Shown in pieces: positions 49,933-58,834 of a stretch of DNA of 64,000 nt (the first letter of the stretch is position 1; each line of letters starts with the position of its first letter). A program made the translations under genes and the position numbers. The notes beneath the pieces were generated by a model. That model made no database searches. It was not told where the DNA came from and worked only from the letters and a program-made list of their open reading frames with translations. The stretch comes from Bin87 sp965197635. GTDB taxonomy: Bacteria > Chloroflexota > Dehalococcoidia > Lucifugimonadales > UBA3495. The DNA lies in the NCBI GenBank assembly GCA_965197635.1, contig OZ240218.1, forward strand, positions 1,556,107 to 1,620,106. Reading direction: 5' to 3'.

Positions 49933-51738
49933 ATGAGCGAACTGAACGTGGCAAACCGGACGCTGGCAACTATGGACAACCTGGCGTTTCTGCGCCGGTT
50001 GAACAACGAGTGCATCGACCTCATTGCCATTGACCCGCCCTTTGCCGCCAACGAAACCTTTACCGGCAACCCGCGCCCGCCCATCAGCGACGCTGAGTAC
50101 GCCGAGGAAATCGCACTGGCCCAGTCTCACGGCGTCGAGCACAACGAGGGCCAGGGGCTGACTCGCGTCCACGACATCTGGAGTTGGGATGAGGACGTGC
50201 ATCCGGCCTGGAAAATGGGCATTGAGGACGATTACCCCGAAGTGTTCGCCGTAATCCAGGCGGTGGAAGCGTGCGCCTCGGAAAACGAGGCCGCCTACAT
50301 CGCGTTCATGGCCGCAAGGCTATTGGAGTGCCGCCGGGTGTTGAAGTCGTCGGGCAGTATCTACCTGCATTGCGACAGCCACGCCAACAGTTATCTGCGG
50401 ATGCTGATGGACGCTGTGTTTGGTTCGGAAAACTTTCGCAACGAAATTATCTGGAAAAGAACAGGCTCCCACGGAGGTTCCAAGCGTTGGGGGCCAATAC
50501 ACGATACGATGCTCTTCTACTCATCTTCCGACAATCACCGATGGAATCGTATCTATCAAGAGTATGATTCATCTTATATTAACCGTTACTATCGTTTCGA
50601 AGACGAAAGAGGTCGATACAGACTGGTTACTCTAACCGGAGCAGGCGTTAGATATGGAGAATCCGGGTTACCCTGGCGTAGCGTCAACCCTACAGCTTCT
50701 GGCCGGCATTGGGCGATTCCAATTACCGCTTTGAGGAACGCATTTCCCGACGTCTACCTCGATGACTTATCGACACAACAAAAATTGGACCTGCTGGATC
50801 AAGCCGGGTTGATATATTGGCCGGAACGTGGCTCAGTTCCCCAGCAAAAGAGATATGTTGACGAGAGTCCGGGAGTACCGGTACAGGACATTGTAGATGA
50901 TATTAGGCCAATAGGTTCCCATGCACTTGAGCGCACCGGCTATGCAACCCAAAAGCCCCTGGAACTCTACGAACGCATCATCAAAGCCAGCAGCAACCCC
51001 GGCGATGTGGTACTGGACATATTCGCCGGCTGCGCCACCACTGCGGTAGCTGCAGAAAAACTTGAGCGCCGGTGGATTGCCTGCGACATGGCATACCGGG
51101 CGTGGACAATGCTGAAACGGCGTTTCTACCTGAACGGTATCGCGCTGGAGGGGATGACCGACGCCACCCGGGACGCCCTGGCAGCGGTGAAAAAAGATCG
51201 GGGATTTCAGGAACCCCAGCAGTGGACCACCAGCCGTACTATTGGCCCTGCCGAACTGCCCGAGCGGGACGACGAGGATCCGGCGCCCCATCACGCCTTG
51301 CGACAGCCGCGCCGGGGAGCGCGGCAGAGTACCCAATCGTCAAGTTGGTCGGGCCGGATTCCCAAAGATCAGGCGAAGCAGTTGTTGATGGACAAGTTCG
51401 GACCCAAATGCTGGGGTTGCGGTTACGAACCTCGCCGGCCCAACGGCAGCCTGGACGAAACCCTGTTGGAAGTTGACCATATCCGAGCCCGCAAGGCGGC
51501 CCACGCAACCCAGGGCAACGACGAACTCTACAACCTGGCCCTGCTCCATCGCACCTGCAACGGCGTCAAGCGCAATCGGATGACGCTGGAGGAGTTGCGG
51601 AACCACAACGCCATGAACGGATTGCTGTACGTTGAAAAGGTGACCGACCTGGTTGACCTCTACGAAGCCACGCAATTCGCCGCCGAGCAGATCGCCATCC
51701 ACACCGCAAAACACGGTTTGCAATCGGGGTTGCCGTAG
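49933..51738 (+). CDS. DNA methyltransferase fused to HNH endonuclease
   Basis: 601 residues. The N-terminal two-thirds is a beta-class amino-methyltransferase: motif IV IDPPF (about residues 33-36) precedes motif I FAGCATTAVAAEKL (about 361). The target-recognition part (about 165-320) is less GC-rich. After a linker (about 420-480) comes an HNH domain with CWGCGYEP (about 492), LEVDHIRARKA (about 511) and NLALLHRTCNGVKRNR. It is therefore likely both modifies adenine-N6 or cytosine-N4 and cuts, as a single-chain restriction-modification enzyme. No separate endonuclease gene lies next to it. Confidence 0.9.
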   Translation: MSELNVANRTLATMDNLAFLRRLNNECIDLIAIDPPFAANETFTGNPRPPISDAEYAEEIALAQSHGVEHNEGQGLTRVHDIWSWDEDVHPAWKMGIEDDYPEVFAVIQAVEACASENEAAYIAFMAARLLECRRVLKSSGSIYLHCDSHANSYLRMLMDAVFGSENFRNEIIWKRTGSHGGSKRWGPIHDTMLFYSSSDNHRWNRIYQEYDSSYINRYYRFEDERGRYRLVTLTGAGVRYGESGLPWRSVNPTASGRHWAIPITALRNAFPDVYLDDLSTQQKLDLLDQAGLIYWPERGSVPQQKRYVDESPGVPVQDIVDDIRPIGSHALERTGYATQKPLELYERIIKASSNPGDVVLDIFAGCATTAVAAEKLERRWIACDMAYRAWTMLKRRFYLNGIALEGMTDATRDALAAVKKDRGFQEPQQWTTSRTIGPAELPERDDEDPAPHHALRQPRRGARQSTQSSSWSGRIPKDQAKQLLMDKFGPKCWGCGYEPRRPNGSLDETLLEVDHIRARKAAHATQGNDELYNLALLHRTCNGVKRNRMTLEELRNHNAMNGLLYVEKVTDLVDLYEATQFAAEQIAIHTAKHGLQSGLP

Positions 51739-51809
51739 CTGCCTGGACATCAAGAACTGTCGCCTCTTTACGGCAGCCGCGTGTATCCCCCAAGGGAGGG
51801 AGATTTACC

Positions 51810-52088
51810 ATGACAATCCCCAAACCCAACCGGGTGTGGACAGTGGCCGATGCTCAGGCGAACCTGCCCGAAGTGCTGCGCCTCGCCGAGAAGGAAGGGC
51901 CGCAATACATTGGCGCCGGCAAGACTTTCGTTGTAACGGCGGCCGAAGCTGAACCGGGGCAGTCGGAACCGCGCAAGCCTCTGGGCCAGTGGCTGGTCGA
52001 GAATATGCCCCGGGGCACGAACCTCATAATCCCTGACGACGAGCACTCCGATGACGAAATCCCGTGGGTTGACGAAGACAACCGATGA
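51810..52088 (+). CDS. Phd/YefM-type antitoxin
   Basis: 92 residues from ATG 51810 (GGGAGG upstream). The start VWTVADAQANLPEVLRLAEKEGPQYIGAGKTFVV is the DNA-binding domain of prevent-host-death antitoxins. The C-terminal acidic region (SDDEIPWVDEDN) is suited to neutralising the toxin. It overlaps the VapC-type toxin by 4 bases (ATGA). Confidence 0.9.
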   Translation: MTIPKPNRVWTVADAQANLPEVLRLAEKEGPQYIGAGKTFVVTAAEAEPGQSEPRKPLGQWLVENMPRGTNLIIPDDEHSDDEIPWVDEDNR

Positions 52089-52504
52089 CTGACTATGCGC
52101 TGGACACCAACGTCGTATCCGAGCTGACCAAAGATGTCCAAAACCCACGTGTCATCACGTTTTTGCATGAGCAGCCCGGCCTCTGGCTTCCGTCGGTTGT
52201 CGTGCACGAATTGGAGTACGGAACACAACTGTTGCCGCACGGGCAACGCCGCAACCGGCTGCGCACAGCGGTTGATGGCATCATTTCGTCGTATGGCGAC
52301 CGTATACTGCCGCTGGAGCGAACCGGAGCGGAATGGGCTGGCATATACCGGGCGCGAGCGCGCCAAGCTGGGCGTTTATTACGCCTGAGTGATGCCTTGA
52401 TCGCCGGCATAGCCAAGGCCAACGATCTAACAGTAGCCACCCGCAACGCCAGGGACTTTGACGGGTTGGATATTGAGGTACTCAACCCGTGGGAGTGGCT
52501 TTAG
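52085..52504 (+). CDS. PIN-domain toxin (VapC/FitB type)
   Basis: 139 residues. PIN nuclease acids: DYALDTNVVSEL (first Asp), SVVVHELEYG (Glu), LSDALIAGIAKAND (Asp) and TRNARDFDGLDIEVLNPW at the end. It probably cleaves RNA and is held in check by the Phd-type protein with which it is translationally coupled. Confidence 0.93.
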   Translation: MTDYALDTNVVSELTKDVQNPRVITFLHEQPGLWLPSVVVHELEYGTQLLPHGQRRNRLRTAVDGIISSYGDRILPLERTGAEWAGIYRARARQAGRLLRLSDALIAGIAKANDLTVATRNARDFDGLDIEVLNPWEWL

Positions 52505-52540
52505 CTACATCAGACGCACGCTGTCCACACCTGGACGCGG

Positions 52541-52972
52541 CTATCTCAGTATCACGAAAAACCCGGCCTGCTCGAAATGGTGATCGCCGGTCAACGCTTG
52601 CCAGATACCCAACCGCTCCATTACCAGGAAGCTGGCGCAGTCGGTAATGCTCCATTCCTTATCCAGCCGTTGGCGAAGGCGATCAAGCGCCTGCTCAAAA
52701 AGCTCCGGCGTCTGCAGCTCGATGTGCATACGAGGATTGCCCTTGATTTGGTCCACCAGTTGTACGGCGGCCAGGCGGTGTTGTTGGTTCGTTCCGCTCC
52801 TGGGGTTTAGAACTTCGTTCAGTACAAGATGGGTGGTTACTATCTGGTGATTTGCCAACGCGGCGTGGAAGGTAGCGGCCCGTTCGTGCAGTTCGTCATC
52901 GGGCGTGATCAGGGCTATCCAGTATCCAGAATCGGCGAAGATGACATCGGCGGCGGCGATGGACGCCGTCAT
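52541..52972 (-). CDS. PIN-domain protein (VapC-like)
   Basis: 143 residues with ADVIFADSGYWIALITPDDELHERA (first Asp), TTHLVLNEVLN (Glu), SITDCASFLVMERLG (Asp) and LTGDHHFEQAGFFVIL, the end typical of the branch whose members often act on tRNA or rRNA. The ATG at 52972 overlaps the upstream gene (ATGA), so the upstream 119-residue protein is the probable antitoxin. It converges with the VapC-type gene at 52085. Confidence 0.9.
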   Translation of the reverse strand: MTASIAAADVIFADSGYWIALITPDDELHERAATFHAALANHQIVTTHLVLNEVLNPRSGTNQQHRLAAVQLVDQIKGNPRMHIELQTPELFEQALDRLRQRLDKEWSITDCASFLVMERLGIWQALTGDHHFEQAGFFVILR

Positions 52973-53328
52973 TGGGTTTCACCCCGGCTTGCCAGCGGGG
53001 ATTCCCAGTCAGGCGCTTCATTGGCGAAAAGACGATTGGGCGCCGGCGCCCAGCATCGGGTAATAGATTCTGGTTCCACGATGCGCTGCAATTCACCGGA
53101 AGGCGAATGTTCGCCAATCCCTGTCACTTTGAGTAGAACGACGTCATTGGCCTGCAAAGCGGACGCGATTGGCTGGTGCCATGCTTTTGGATAAAGTCCG
53201 GGGACGATCCGACCGTCATCCAGCAAAAGATGGAAAGTACCGCCGTCGCCCTCACCCGGCGGGGCGAGTTGTACCCCCCAAACTTGGCCTGTTACTTCTA
53301 CGGGGCGGAGGTTGTCAGGTTTGACCAT
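52969..53328 (-). CDS. Hypothetical, probable antitoxin partner of PIN protein
   Basis: 119 residues: a beta-rich core (VEVTGQVWGVQLAPP, GTFHLLLDDGRIVPGLYP, NDVVLLKVTGIGEH) with an OB-fold-like flavour and a polar tail. No helix-turn-helix, ribbon-helix-helix or AbrB motif is visible. It overlaps the PIN gene by 4 bases. Such a non-canonical partner is unusual for a VapC-type toxin. Confidence 0.65.
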   Translation of the reverse strand: MVKPDNLRPVEVTGQVWGVQLAPPGEGDGGTFHLLLDDGRIVPGLYPKAWHQPIASALQANDVVLLKVTGIGEHSPSGELQRIVEPESITRCWAPAPNRLFANEAPDWESPLASRGETQ

Positions 53329-53457
53329 GAGGCGCTCCAGGCAATTTGACGTTTCTCATTGCCAGACACAATTGTAGCATTCACCGTTACTGCCGCGCGG
53401 ACGTAACTTCCACGTCGAACCGAACCCTCTCCCGGTTTTACCTGCGCTCCGCTGCCC

Positions 53458-55125
53458 TCACTCCGCTCGCGGCCCCTCCGTAATCGCCACCCGCTCCACC
53501 GACCCGTCCGGGTTGACCAGCAACCCCGTGTACGGCGCAACCTTCTCGTTGGCTATATCCACGATTTCCTGGCCCCGCTCCGGGTAGCCCAGCCGGCGCA
53601 CCCAGCCGGGCATGATGTGTTCCGGCACCACCGTTTCGTCGATATGCTTCAGCGTGTCGTCCGAGAAAGGTATCGGCTTCAGGCCGGCCATCTTGTTGGC
53701 TTCCAGGGCGACGAAGTTCTGGAAGGGGGCCAGCCGCAATGCCTCCAGCTCCATCTTCGCCCCTTCCTCGATCGTGATCTGTTGCAGGTCCTCCGGCATG
53801 GAGTTCCACACGTCCTGGTTGATGACGTTGTTGGTGTAGCCGAAACCGATCACCGGCCCGGCCATGTAGTCGGCAACCTCAAACAGTCGCCCCGTGACGC
53901 CCAGCAGCGCCGTGGTGACCGTGGCGTCCACCGTGCCGATTTCCAGCGCGGTGTAGATTTCGGTCACGTCCAGCTCCACGGGCTCGGCTCCCATACCCTT
54001 GATGAAGTCCGACATGGATGCAGAGTGCGAGCGTATCTTCTTGCCCTCAAAATCGGCCACCGTCTCCAGCGGCTCCTTGCTGAAGAACCACTGGTCGGAA
54101 CCGGCGAACCAGTTGCGGTTCAGCACGTGGCTGCCCCCGGAGAGATCCAGCAGCATCCGGTCAACGTCCGGCGCCAAATCGGTCAGCGCCAGGTATGACG
54201 TCTCCCAGTCGTTGACCGTCCCCCACAGCGATTGCACCTCCAGCGGCGGATGCGCTCCGGCCACGTAGCCCGTGAAGATGTTCACCATGTCTAGCGACCC
54301 GTCGGACACCTGGCTCAGCGTGTCCGGCCCGGCTAGCCCGAGCTCCGCGAAGGAAGACACCGACAACTTGACCTGCCCGTTGGTGCGCTGGGCCAGGTTG
54401 GGCGCCCAGTAACTCTGCACCAGTACGCACGTGGGCAGCCGGCGGTCGATGCAGACGTGCTGGATCTCAATGCTTTCACCCGACGACTTCAGCGCGGTGG
54501 GGTTGGTCAGGTTGGCCTTCTCAATCAACCCTTGGTAGTAGTCGCTGGTGTAGATAAACATATGGCTGGAAATTCCCCCCGGCAATCCGAACAGCGCCGC
54601 CGCCGATGCCTGCGTGTGGAAAGATTGGGGAACGCCAAACATCAGGGCTGCGTGTGGAGGCAGTCCAAGGAGCTGCCCGGCGTCGCCGGCAAAAATCGCA
54701 CCCGGCCCGCCGGCGTGTTGCGCCGCGTACCGCACCAGGGCGGGATCCACCGGAGGCTCGGCAGGTTCGGGAGCAGCCGGTGTGGATGGTTCCTCCGTCG
54801 CGGTGGGTTGCTCCGGCGTGGCGGTTGGCTGTGGTGGCGCTGCGGTGGGCGCGGGCGCGGCAGCGGTTGGAGGCGGCGGCGGCACGGTGGGAGCCGGCGG
54901 CGGGGATGTCACCGCTGCGGATGCCGGCGTCATCGCCGTCGGTTCCGGCGCAGTCGGTTGCGGCGCACCCGGCATGGCGGTGGATGCCGGCGCCGCGGCG
55001 GCAGGTTCGGCTGTCGTCTCCGTCGATTCTGGCGCGACCTCCCCTCCCCAACACGCCAGCGATCCCAGGGACAAAGCCAACGCCAAAACCGTTACAAGAA
55101 AGATCGCAATACCCCGCTGCTTCAC
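53458..55125 (-). CDS. TRAP-type substrate-binding lipoprotein (DctP family)
   Basis: 555 residues from GTG 55125 (GGAGG 7 bases upstream). Lipobox LGSLA-C (Cys25) is followed by a low-complexity Ala/Thr/Pro linker of about 110 residues. The DctP fold then shows LAQRTNGQVKLSVSSFAELGLAGPDTLSQVSDG, EPLETVADFEGKKIRSHSASM, GAEPVELDVTEIYTALEIGTVDAT and YTNNVINQDVWNSMPEDLQQ. No DctQ or DctM membrane genes are nearby. A cleft-bound organic acid is the probable ligand. Confidence 0.9.
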   Translation of the reverse strand: MKQRGIAIFLVTVLALALSLGSLACWGGEVAPESTETTAEPAAAAPASTAMPGAPQPTAPEPTAMTPASAAVTSPPPAPTVPPPPPTAAAPAPTAAPPQPTATPEQPTATEEPSTPAAPEPAEPPVDPALVRYAAQHAGGPGAIFAGDAGQLLGLPPHAALMFGVPQSFHTQASAAALFGLPGGISSHMFIYTSDYYQGLIEKANLTNPTALKSSGESIEIQHVCIDRRLPTCVLVQSYWAPNLAQRTNGQVKLSVSSFAELGLAGPDTLSQVSDGSLDMVNIFTGYVAGAHPPLEVQSLWGTVNDWETSYLALTDLAPDVDRMLLDLSGGSHVLNRNWFAGSDQWFFSKEPLETVADFEGKKIRSHSASMSDFIKGMGAEPVELDVTEIYTALEIGTVDATVTTALLGVTGRLFEVADYMAGPVIGFGYTNNVINQDVWNSMPEDLQQITIEEGAKMELEALRLAPFQNFVALEANKMAGLKPIPFSDDTLKHIDETVVPEHIMPGWVRRLGYPERGQEIVDIANEKVAPYTGLLVNPDGSVERVAITEGPRAE

Positions 55126-55249
55126 GTTGGAACCTCCGCGGCTGTCTATTCCTATGTACGTTGAATATTATCCCACGGACTTATGATTGACTGTTGTAGT
55201 GTAACAGTCATGTGTCATAAACATTTAAACCCCGGTGGAGGACAGAGCT

Positions 55250-56479
55250 TCAAGCCTGCCGCAGTTTCGGCGCGACCACCGCCAGCGCGAGGACCAGCGC
55301 AATGCCCGTGAAGCCCACCACCTGGGCCGCTCCCGGCGCGCCCCACGGGCCGGCGATGGCTCCGGCGGCCACGCTGCCGAAGCTGTAGGCCAGGATGGCA
55401 AAGGACCGCAGGCCCATGACGCGACCCCGAAACTCCTGCTGTGTGGTGCGCAGCAGCAGCGTGAGGATCAGCACCTGCGTGGCCGCGAATGACATTCCCA
55501 CCAGCACGAAAATGCCCATGGACAGGTAGAACGACTTCGACAACGAAAAGGCTAGGATCGTGGCGTGCCACATCATCACGGCAGCGATCAGCAGCATACC
55601 GGGGCGGCGCAGGTTGGGCGCCATCGCCAGCCCCAACGAACCGCTGAGCGCTCCAATGCCGAACCCGAAGAGCAGCAGACCCAGGCCGGCCGAGTCGGTG
55701 CCCAGCACGTCCCGCGCGAAAATCGGCGCCAGCCCCGTGTGTACCGTCCATCCGGCCAGGTTGATTATGATCGCCACCGTCAGCACGGCCCAGATCACCT
55801 GATTGCCCACGGCGTAGCGCAGGCCGTCGGTCACCGTGCGCAGCACCGATTCCGCACGTCGGCTGCTCTCCGAACGGTCAATCCTGATGCCCATGGCAAC
55901 CATCCCGCTGCACAGGTACAGGGAGGCGATGGCGAGATAGGCTCCCTGCGGGCCGAATGCCTTGAACAGCAGGCCGCCGATGACGGGGCCGCACAGCATG
56001 GCGATGTTCATGGCAACGGTGTTGAAGGCCGCGCCGTTGTTGAGTCGTTCCCGGGGCAGGGTGTCGCCCACCAGCGATTGGGCCACGGGCATCTGAAAAA
56101 GACGGATCACGCCCATGAAGAGAGTGATGGCGAAGATATGCCACACCTGCAACAGATCGGTCAGGATCAGGGCCAGCATCAGGATGCCCATGGAACCCAT
56201 GATGAATTCCACCGACATGAGCAACAGGTTGCGGGGCAGCCGGTCGGACACCGCGCCGGCGAACAGGGCCAGGAAGTTCAGGGCCATTCGAGCCGCCGCG
56301 ATGGAACCCACCAGGAACGGCGAGTCGGTGAGCGTCAGCACGAACCAGCCCAGCACCGCCGACTCCATCTGCGTGCCCATGCCCACCAGCGCGGTGGACG
56401 CCCATACGAAGGCGAAGTTGCGGTGCCGGAATATCCCCAGCGGCGTGGAAGCCCGCGTCAACGTGGCCGCGAGTCTCAA
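55250..56479 (-). CDS. MFS transporter (enterobactin-exporter/MFS_3 type)
   Basis: 409 residues from a TTG at 56479. About 12 transmembrane helices. It opens PLGIFRHRNFAFVWASTALVGMG, typical of the EntS-like MFS_3 branch, and contains AGAVSDRLPRNLLLMSVEFIMG (motif A), FQMPVAQSLVGDTLPRERLNNGAAF and TTQQEFRGRVMGLRSFAIL. Members export siderophores, drugs or unknown small molecules. It lies between the TRAP-type protein and the MetE-like gene, each on the minus strand. Confidence 0.88.
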   Translation of the reverse strand: MRLAATLTRASTPLGIFRHRNFAFVWASTALVGMGTQMESAVLGWFVLTLTDSPFLVGSIAAARMALNFLALFAGAVSDRLPRNLLLMSVEFIMGSMGILMLALILTDLLQVWHIFAITLFMGVIRLFQMPVAQSLVGDTLPRERLNNGAAFNTVAMNIAMLCGPVIGGLLFKAFGPQGAYLAIASLYLCSGMVAMGIRIDRSESSRRAESVLRTVTDGLRYAVGNQVIWAVLTVAIIINLAGWTVHTGLAPIFARDVLGTDSAGLGLLLFGFGIGALSGSLGLAMAPNLRRPGMLLIAAVMMWHATILAFSLSKSFYLSMGIFVLVGMSFAATQVLILTLLLRTTQQEFRGRVMGLRSFAILAYSFGSVAAGAIAGPWGAPGAAQVVGFTGIALVLALAVVAPKLRQA

Positions 56480-56519
56480 GCTACAACCCCGCTATACGGA
56501 GGCCCCGCTTTCGCAGAAT

Positions 56520-56613
56520 CGTCAGAATCAGGATTTCCAAGATTATAGGATTGCCAGGATTGGAGTAACGTAATCCCGAAAATCTTAAAATCCGGCAAAT
56601 CCTGATTCTGACG
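56520..56613. repeat. 94-bp palindromic element (CAGAATCAGGATTT family)
   Basis: Perfect 17-bp terminal inverted repeats, CGTCAGAATCAGGATTT and AAATCCTGATTCTGACG, with an AT-rich interior. Related to 33986-34062. It fills most of the gap between the MFS and MetE-like genes. Confidence 0.9.
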
Positions 56614-56646
56614 AAATTGCTCTGTTTTCATGGTAACGCGAGGAAT

Positions 56647-57792
56647 CTACCACAGTTCCCGCGTCGCCAGCCGCGCCCCTTGCGCCATCGCGGCCAGCTT
56701 GGCCCAGGCGATATTCGTCTCCACCTTGCGCCCCCATGCGGAGGTGCCAAACCCGCAGTCGCTGCCCGCGATGACGTTTTCCCGTCCCACCGCGTTGGCG
56801 TAGTTCAGGATGCGCTGGGCGATGAGATCGGGGTGCTCGATGAAGTTGGTGGTGGTGTCCAGCACGCCGGGTATCAGAACCTTGCTCTCCGGCAACCGGA
56901 CTTCTTCCCAGACCTTCCACTCGTGCCCATGCCTGGGGTTGGCCCCTTCGATGGACAGGCCCAGCGGGCGGGCCTGCAAAACCAAATCCACAATCTCCCG
57001 CAGAGGAACGTCGTGGTGATGGGGCCCCTCGGTGTTCCCCCAGCAGACGTGCAGCCGCATCCGCTCCGGGTCGATGTCCTGTAGGGCGTAGTTGATTACC
57101 TCAACGTGCAGTTCCACGATCTTCTTGAATTCCTCAACCGACAGGTGGGAGAACTGCGATACGCGCGTCATCGCCAGGTCGGGGCAGTCGATTTGCAGCA
57201 CAAGGCCGGCGTCGGCGATGGCGTTGTACTCGTCCTTCATCACCTCGGCCAGGGCGTAGAGATACTCTTCTTCGGTGGCGTAGTGCTCGTTGGGCAGGAA
57301 ATTGGCGATGACGCCCGGCGACGCGGCCGTCATGAATACCTCTTCCGCCGTGCTGTTGGCCGCGGCCTGCTGGAGGTTGGCGATGTCGCGCTCCACGGCC
57401 GGCCAGTCCTTCCAGGCGATGGGGCCGGTGCAGGCCGGCTGAGGCATATTGCGCGAGGAGAGATGGGTCTGCGCGGCGGCGTACTCCGGGAAATCGGCGT
57501 CGTCCAGGCGAACGTGGGAACGCACCATGCGCTCGCCCTCAAACCCGGTCAGCCGCTCCTTCACGTAGGTGGCATACTGCGAACGTCCCTGCTCGCCGTC
57601 GTTCACCACGTCGATGCCCGTGTTCTGCTGCCGGGCGACTATCCGGCTGACGGCATCGCGGACACTGGACTGGAACAGCGCCTCGTCAAAGTCGCGCTGC
57701 TCCTCGCGTTGCCGCAACAGTTCCTGTAGCTCGGGAGACCGGGGCAGGCTGCCGGTGTGGGTGGTTAGAATCCGTGACGCGCTCCGCTGCAT
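56647..57792 (-). CDS. MetE-like (cobalamin-independent methionine synthase C-terminal family) protein
   Basis: 381 residues from ATG 57792 (GGAGG upstream). It starts LTTHTGSLPRSPELQELL and includes NTGIDVVNDGEQGRSQYATYV, LQIDCPDLAMTR, LHVCWGNTEGPHHHDVPL and a C-terminal GSDCGFGTSAWGRKV. His and Cys residues in HVCWGN and SDCGFG are the zinc ligands expected of MetE-type enzymes. The N-terminal module of true MetE is absent, so this is a stand-alone methyltransferase-like protein whose acceptor is unknown. Same family as 1-440. Confidence 0.88.
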   Translation of the reverse strand: MQRSASRILTTHTGSLPRSPELQELLRQREEQRDFDEALFQSSVRDAVSRIVARQQNTGIDVVNDGEQGRSQYATYVKERLTGFEGERMVRSHVRLDDADFPEYAAAQTHLSSRNMPQPACTGPIAWKDWPAVERDIANLQQAAANSTAEEVFMTAASPGVIANFLPNEHYATEEEYLYALAEVMKDEYNAIADAGLVLQIDCPDLAMTRVSQFSHLSVEEFKKIVELHVEVINYALQDIDPERMRLHVCWGNTEGPHHHDVPLREIVDLVLQARPLGLSIEGANPRHGHEWKVWEEVRLPESKVLIPGVLDTTTNFIEHPDLIAQRILNYANAVGRENVIAGSDCGFGTSAWGRKVETNIAWAKLAAMAQGARLATRELW

Positions 57793-57847
57793 TGCTCCTC
57801 CCTTGGCCGGCGTAATGATTCGGATGTAGGTGGTGATTGTACTCCAT

Positions 57848-58603
57848 TCATCGGCCTGGCCCGACCTCGGCATCCAGCGCTTCCCGAAATCCTTGCCACC
57901 CGCTTTCCTCGACGGAACCACTCCAGCCATCCAGGTGGATCAGCTGGTCTATGGGCATTCGTTCTCGCCAGCCGGCGGTCTGCAACCCGGGTTCGGGCGG
58001 GAACTCAACCGGATAGCCCAGGCAGAGATACGCCACCGGAATGATATGCGGCGGGATCCCCAGAATACCGCGCAGTTGGGGCAGCTTGAGGATGCTCACC
58101 CAACCCACGCCAACACCCTCGCTGCGCGCCGCCAACCACAGGTTCTGCACGGCGCAGCAGGTGGAATAAACGTCCGTTTCCGGCATCGAATTGCGTCCCA
58201 ACACCACGTCGGCCCGCGTAGGGTCGCAGGTAATACACACATTCACCGGCGACTCCAGAATGCCTTCCAGCTTCAGAGAGAGATAGGCGGAGCGTCGCGG
58301 CTCGTCGAAAAAGCAGGCGGCAGCTTCGCGCTCCCGGTCAAACAGATCCTTCACCCGCTGCCGCCGTTCCGTATCCCGCACTATGATGAAGTCCCAGGGT
58401 TGCATGAACCCCACCGAAGGGCCGTGATGCGCCGCTCTGATGATGCGGGCCAGAACATGATCGGGGATGGGGTCGGTCCGGAAATTGCGGATGTCCCGGC
58501 GTTGGTAGATAGCCCGATAAACCGCCTCCCGCTCCGCCTCCGGAAAAGCGTCGGCGGCGCCGTTCACGGGGAAATCGGTGGCTTCCTGGTCCTGGTCGTT
58601 CAT
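57848..58603 (-). CDS. bluB: 5,6-dimethylbenzimidazole synthase (BluB-type nitroreductase)
   Basis: 251 residues from ATG 58603 (GAGGAAG 8 bases upstream). BluB breaks down FMN with oxygen to make 5,6-dimethylbenzimidazole, the lower ligand of cobalamin. The characteristic segments are VYRAIYQRRDIRNFRTDPIPD, HHGPSVGFMQPWDFIIVRD, NVCITCDPTRADVVLGRNSMPETDVYSTCCAVQNL and GVGVGWVSILK. No other cobamide gene is in the window. Some BluB homologues are general nitroreductases, so the assignment is probable, not certain. Confidence 0.85.
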   Translation of the reverse strand: MNDQDQEATDFPVNGAADAFPEAEREAVYRAIYQRRDIRNFRTDPIPDHVLARIIRAAHHGPSVGFMQPWDFIIVRDTERRQRVKDLFDREREAAACFFDEPRRSAYLSLKLEGILESPVNVCITCDPTRADVVLGRNSMPETDVYSTCCAVQNLWLAARSEGVGVGWVSILKLPQLRGILGIPPHIIPVAYLCLGYPVEFPPEPGLQTAGWRERMPIDQLIHLDGWSGSVEESGWQGFREALDAEVGPGR

Positions 58604-58618
58604 CCGGTCTTCCTCACC

Positions 58619-58738
58619 TGTCATTGCGAGAATGCGGTCAGGCATTCGTGGCAATCCCGTTCCGGTACTGGCGAGTCTCCCTAACCGCCGTTGTTGCGTT
58701 GGCGAGATTGCCACGCTCCGTCACAACAACAAACTGGG
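58619..58738. repeat. 120-bp palindromic element (TGTCATTGCGAG family)
   Basis: Starts TGTCATTGCGAG, contains GTGGCAATCCC and GGCGAGATTGCCACGCTCCG, and ends CAAACTGGGT. Related to 32401-32514 and 39430-39546. It lies between the divergent bluB and metG genes and covers most of their shared upstream region. Confidence 0.8.
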
Positions 58739-58834
58739 TCGCACGAGCACGCCACCATCATACCCGCCCAAATCGGGTTATGCTAGAATGGCTGCACGGA
58801 TCCCGGTTGCGGCGTACTGAGGAGGAGGACGACC

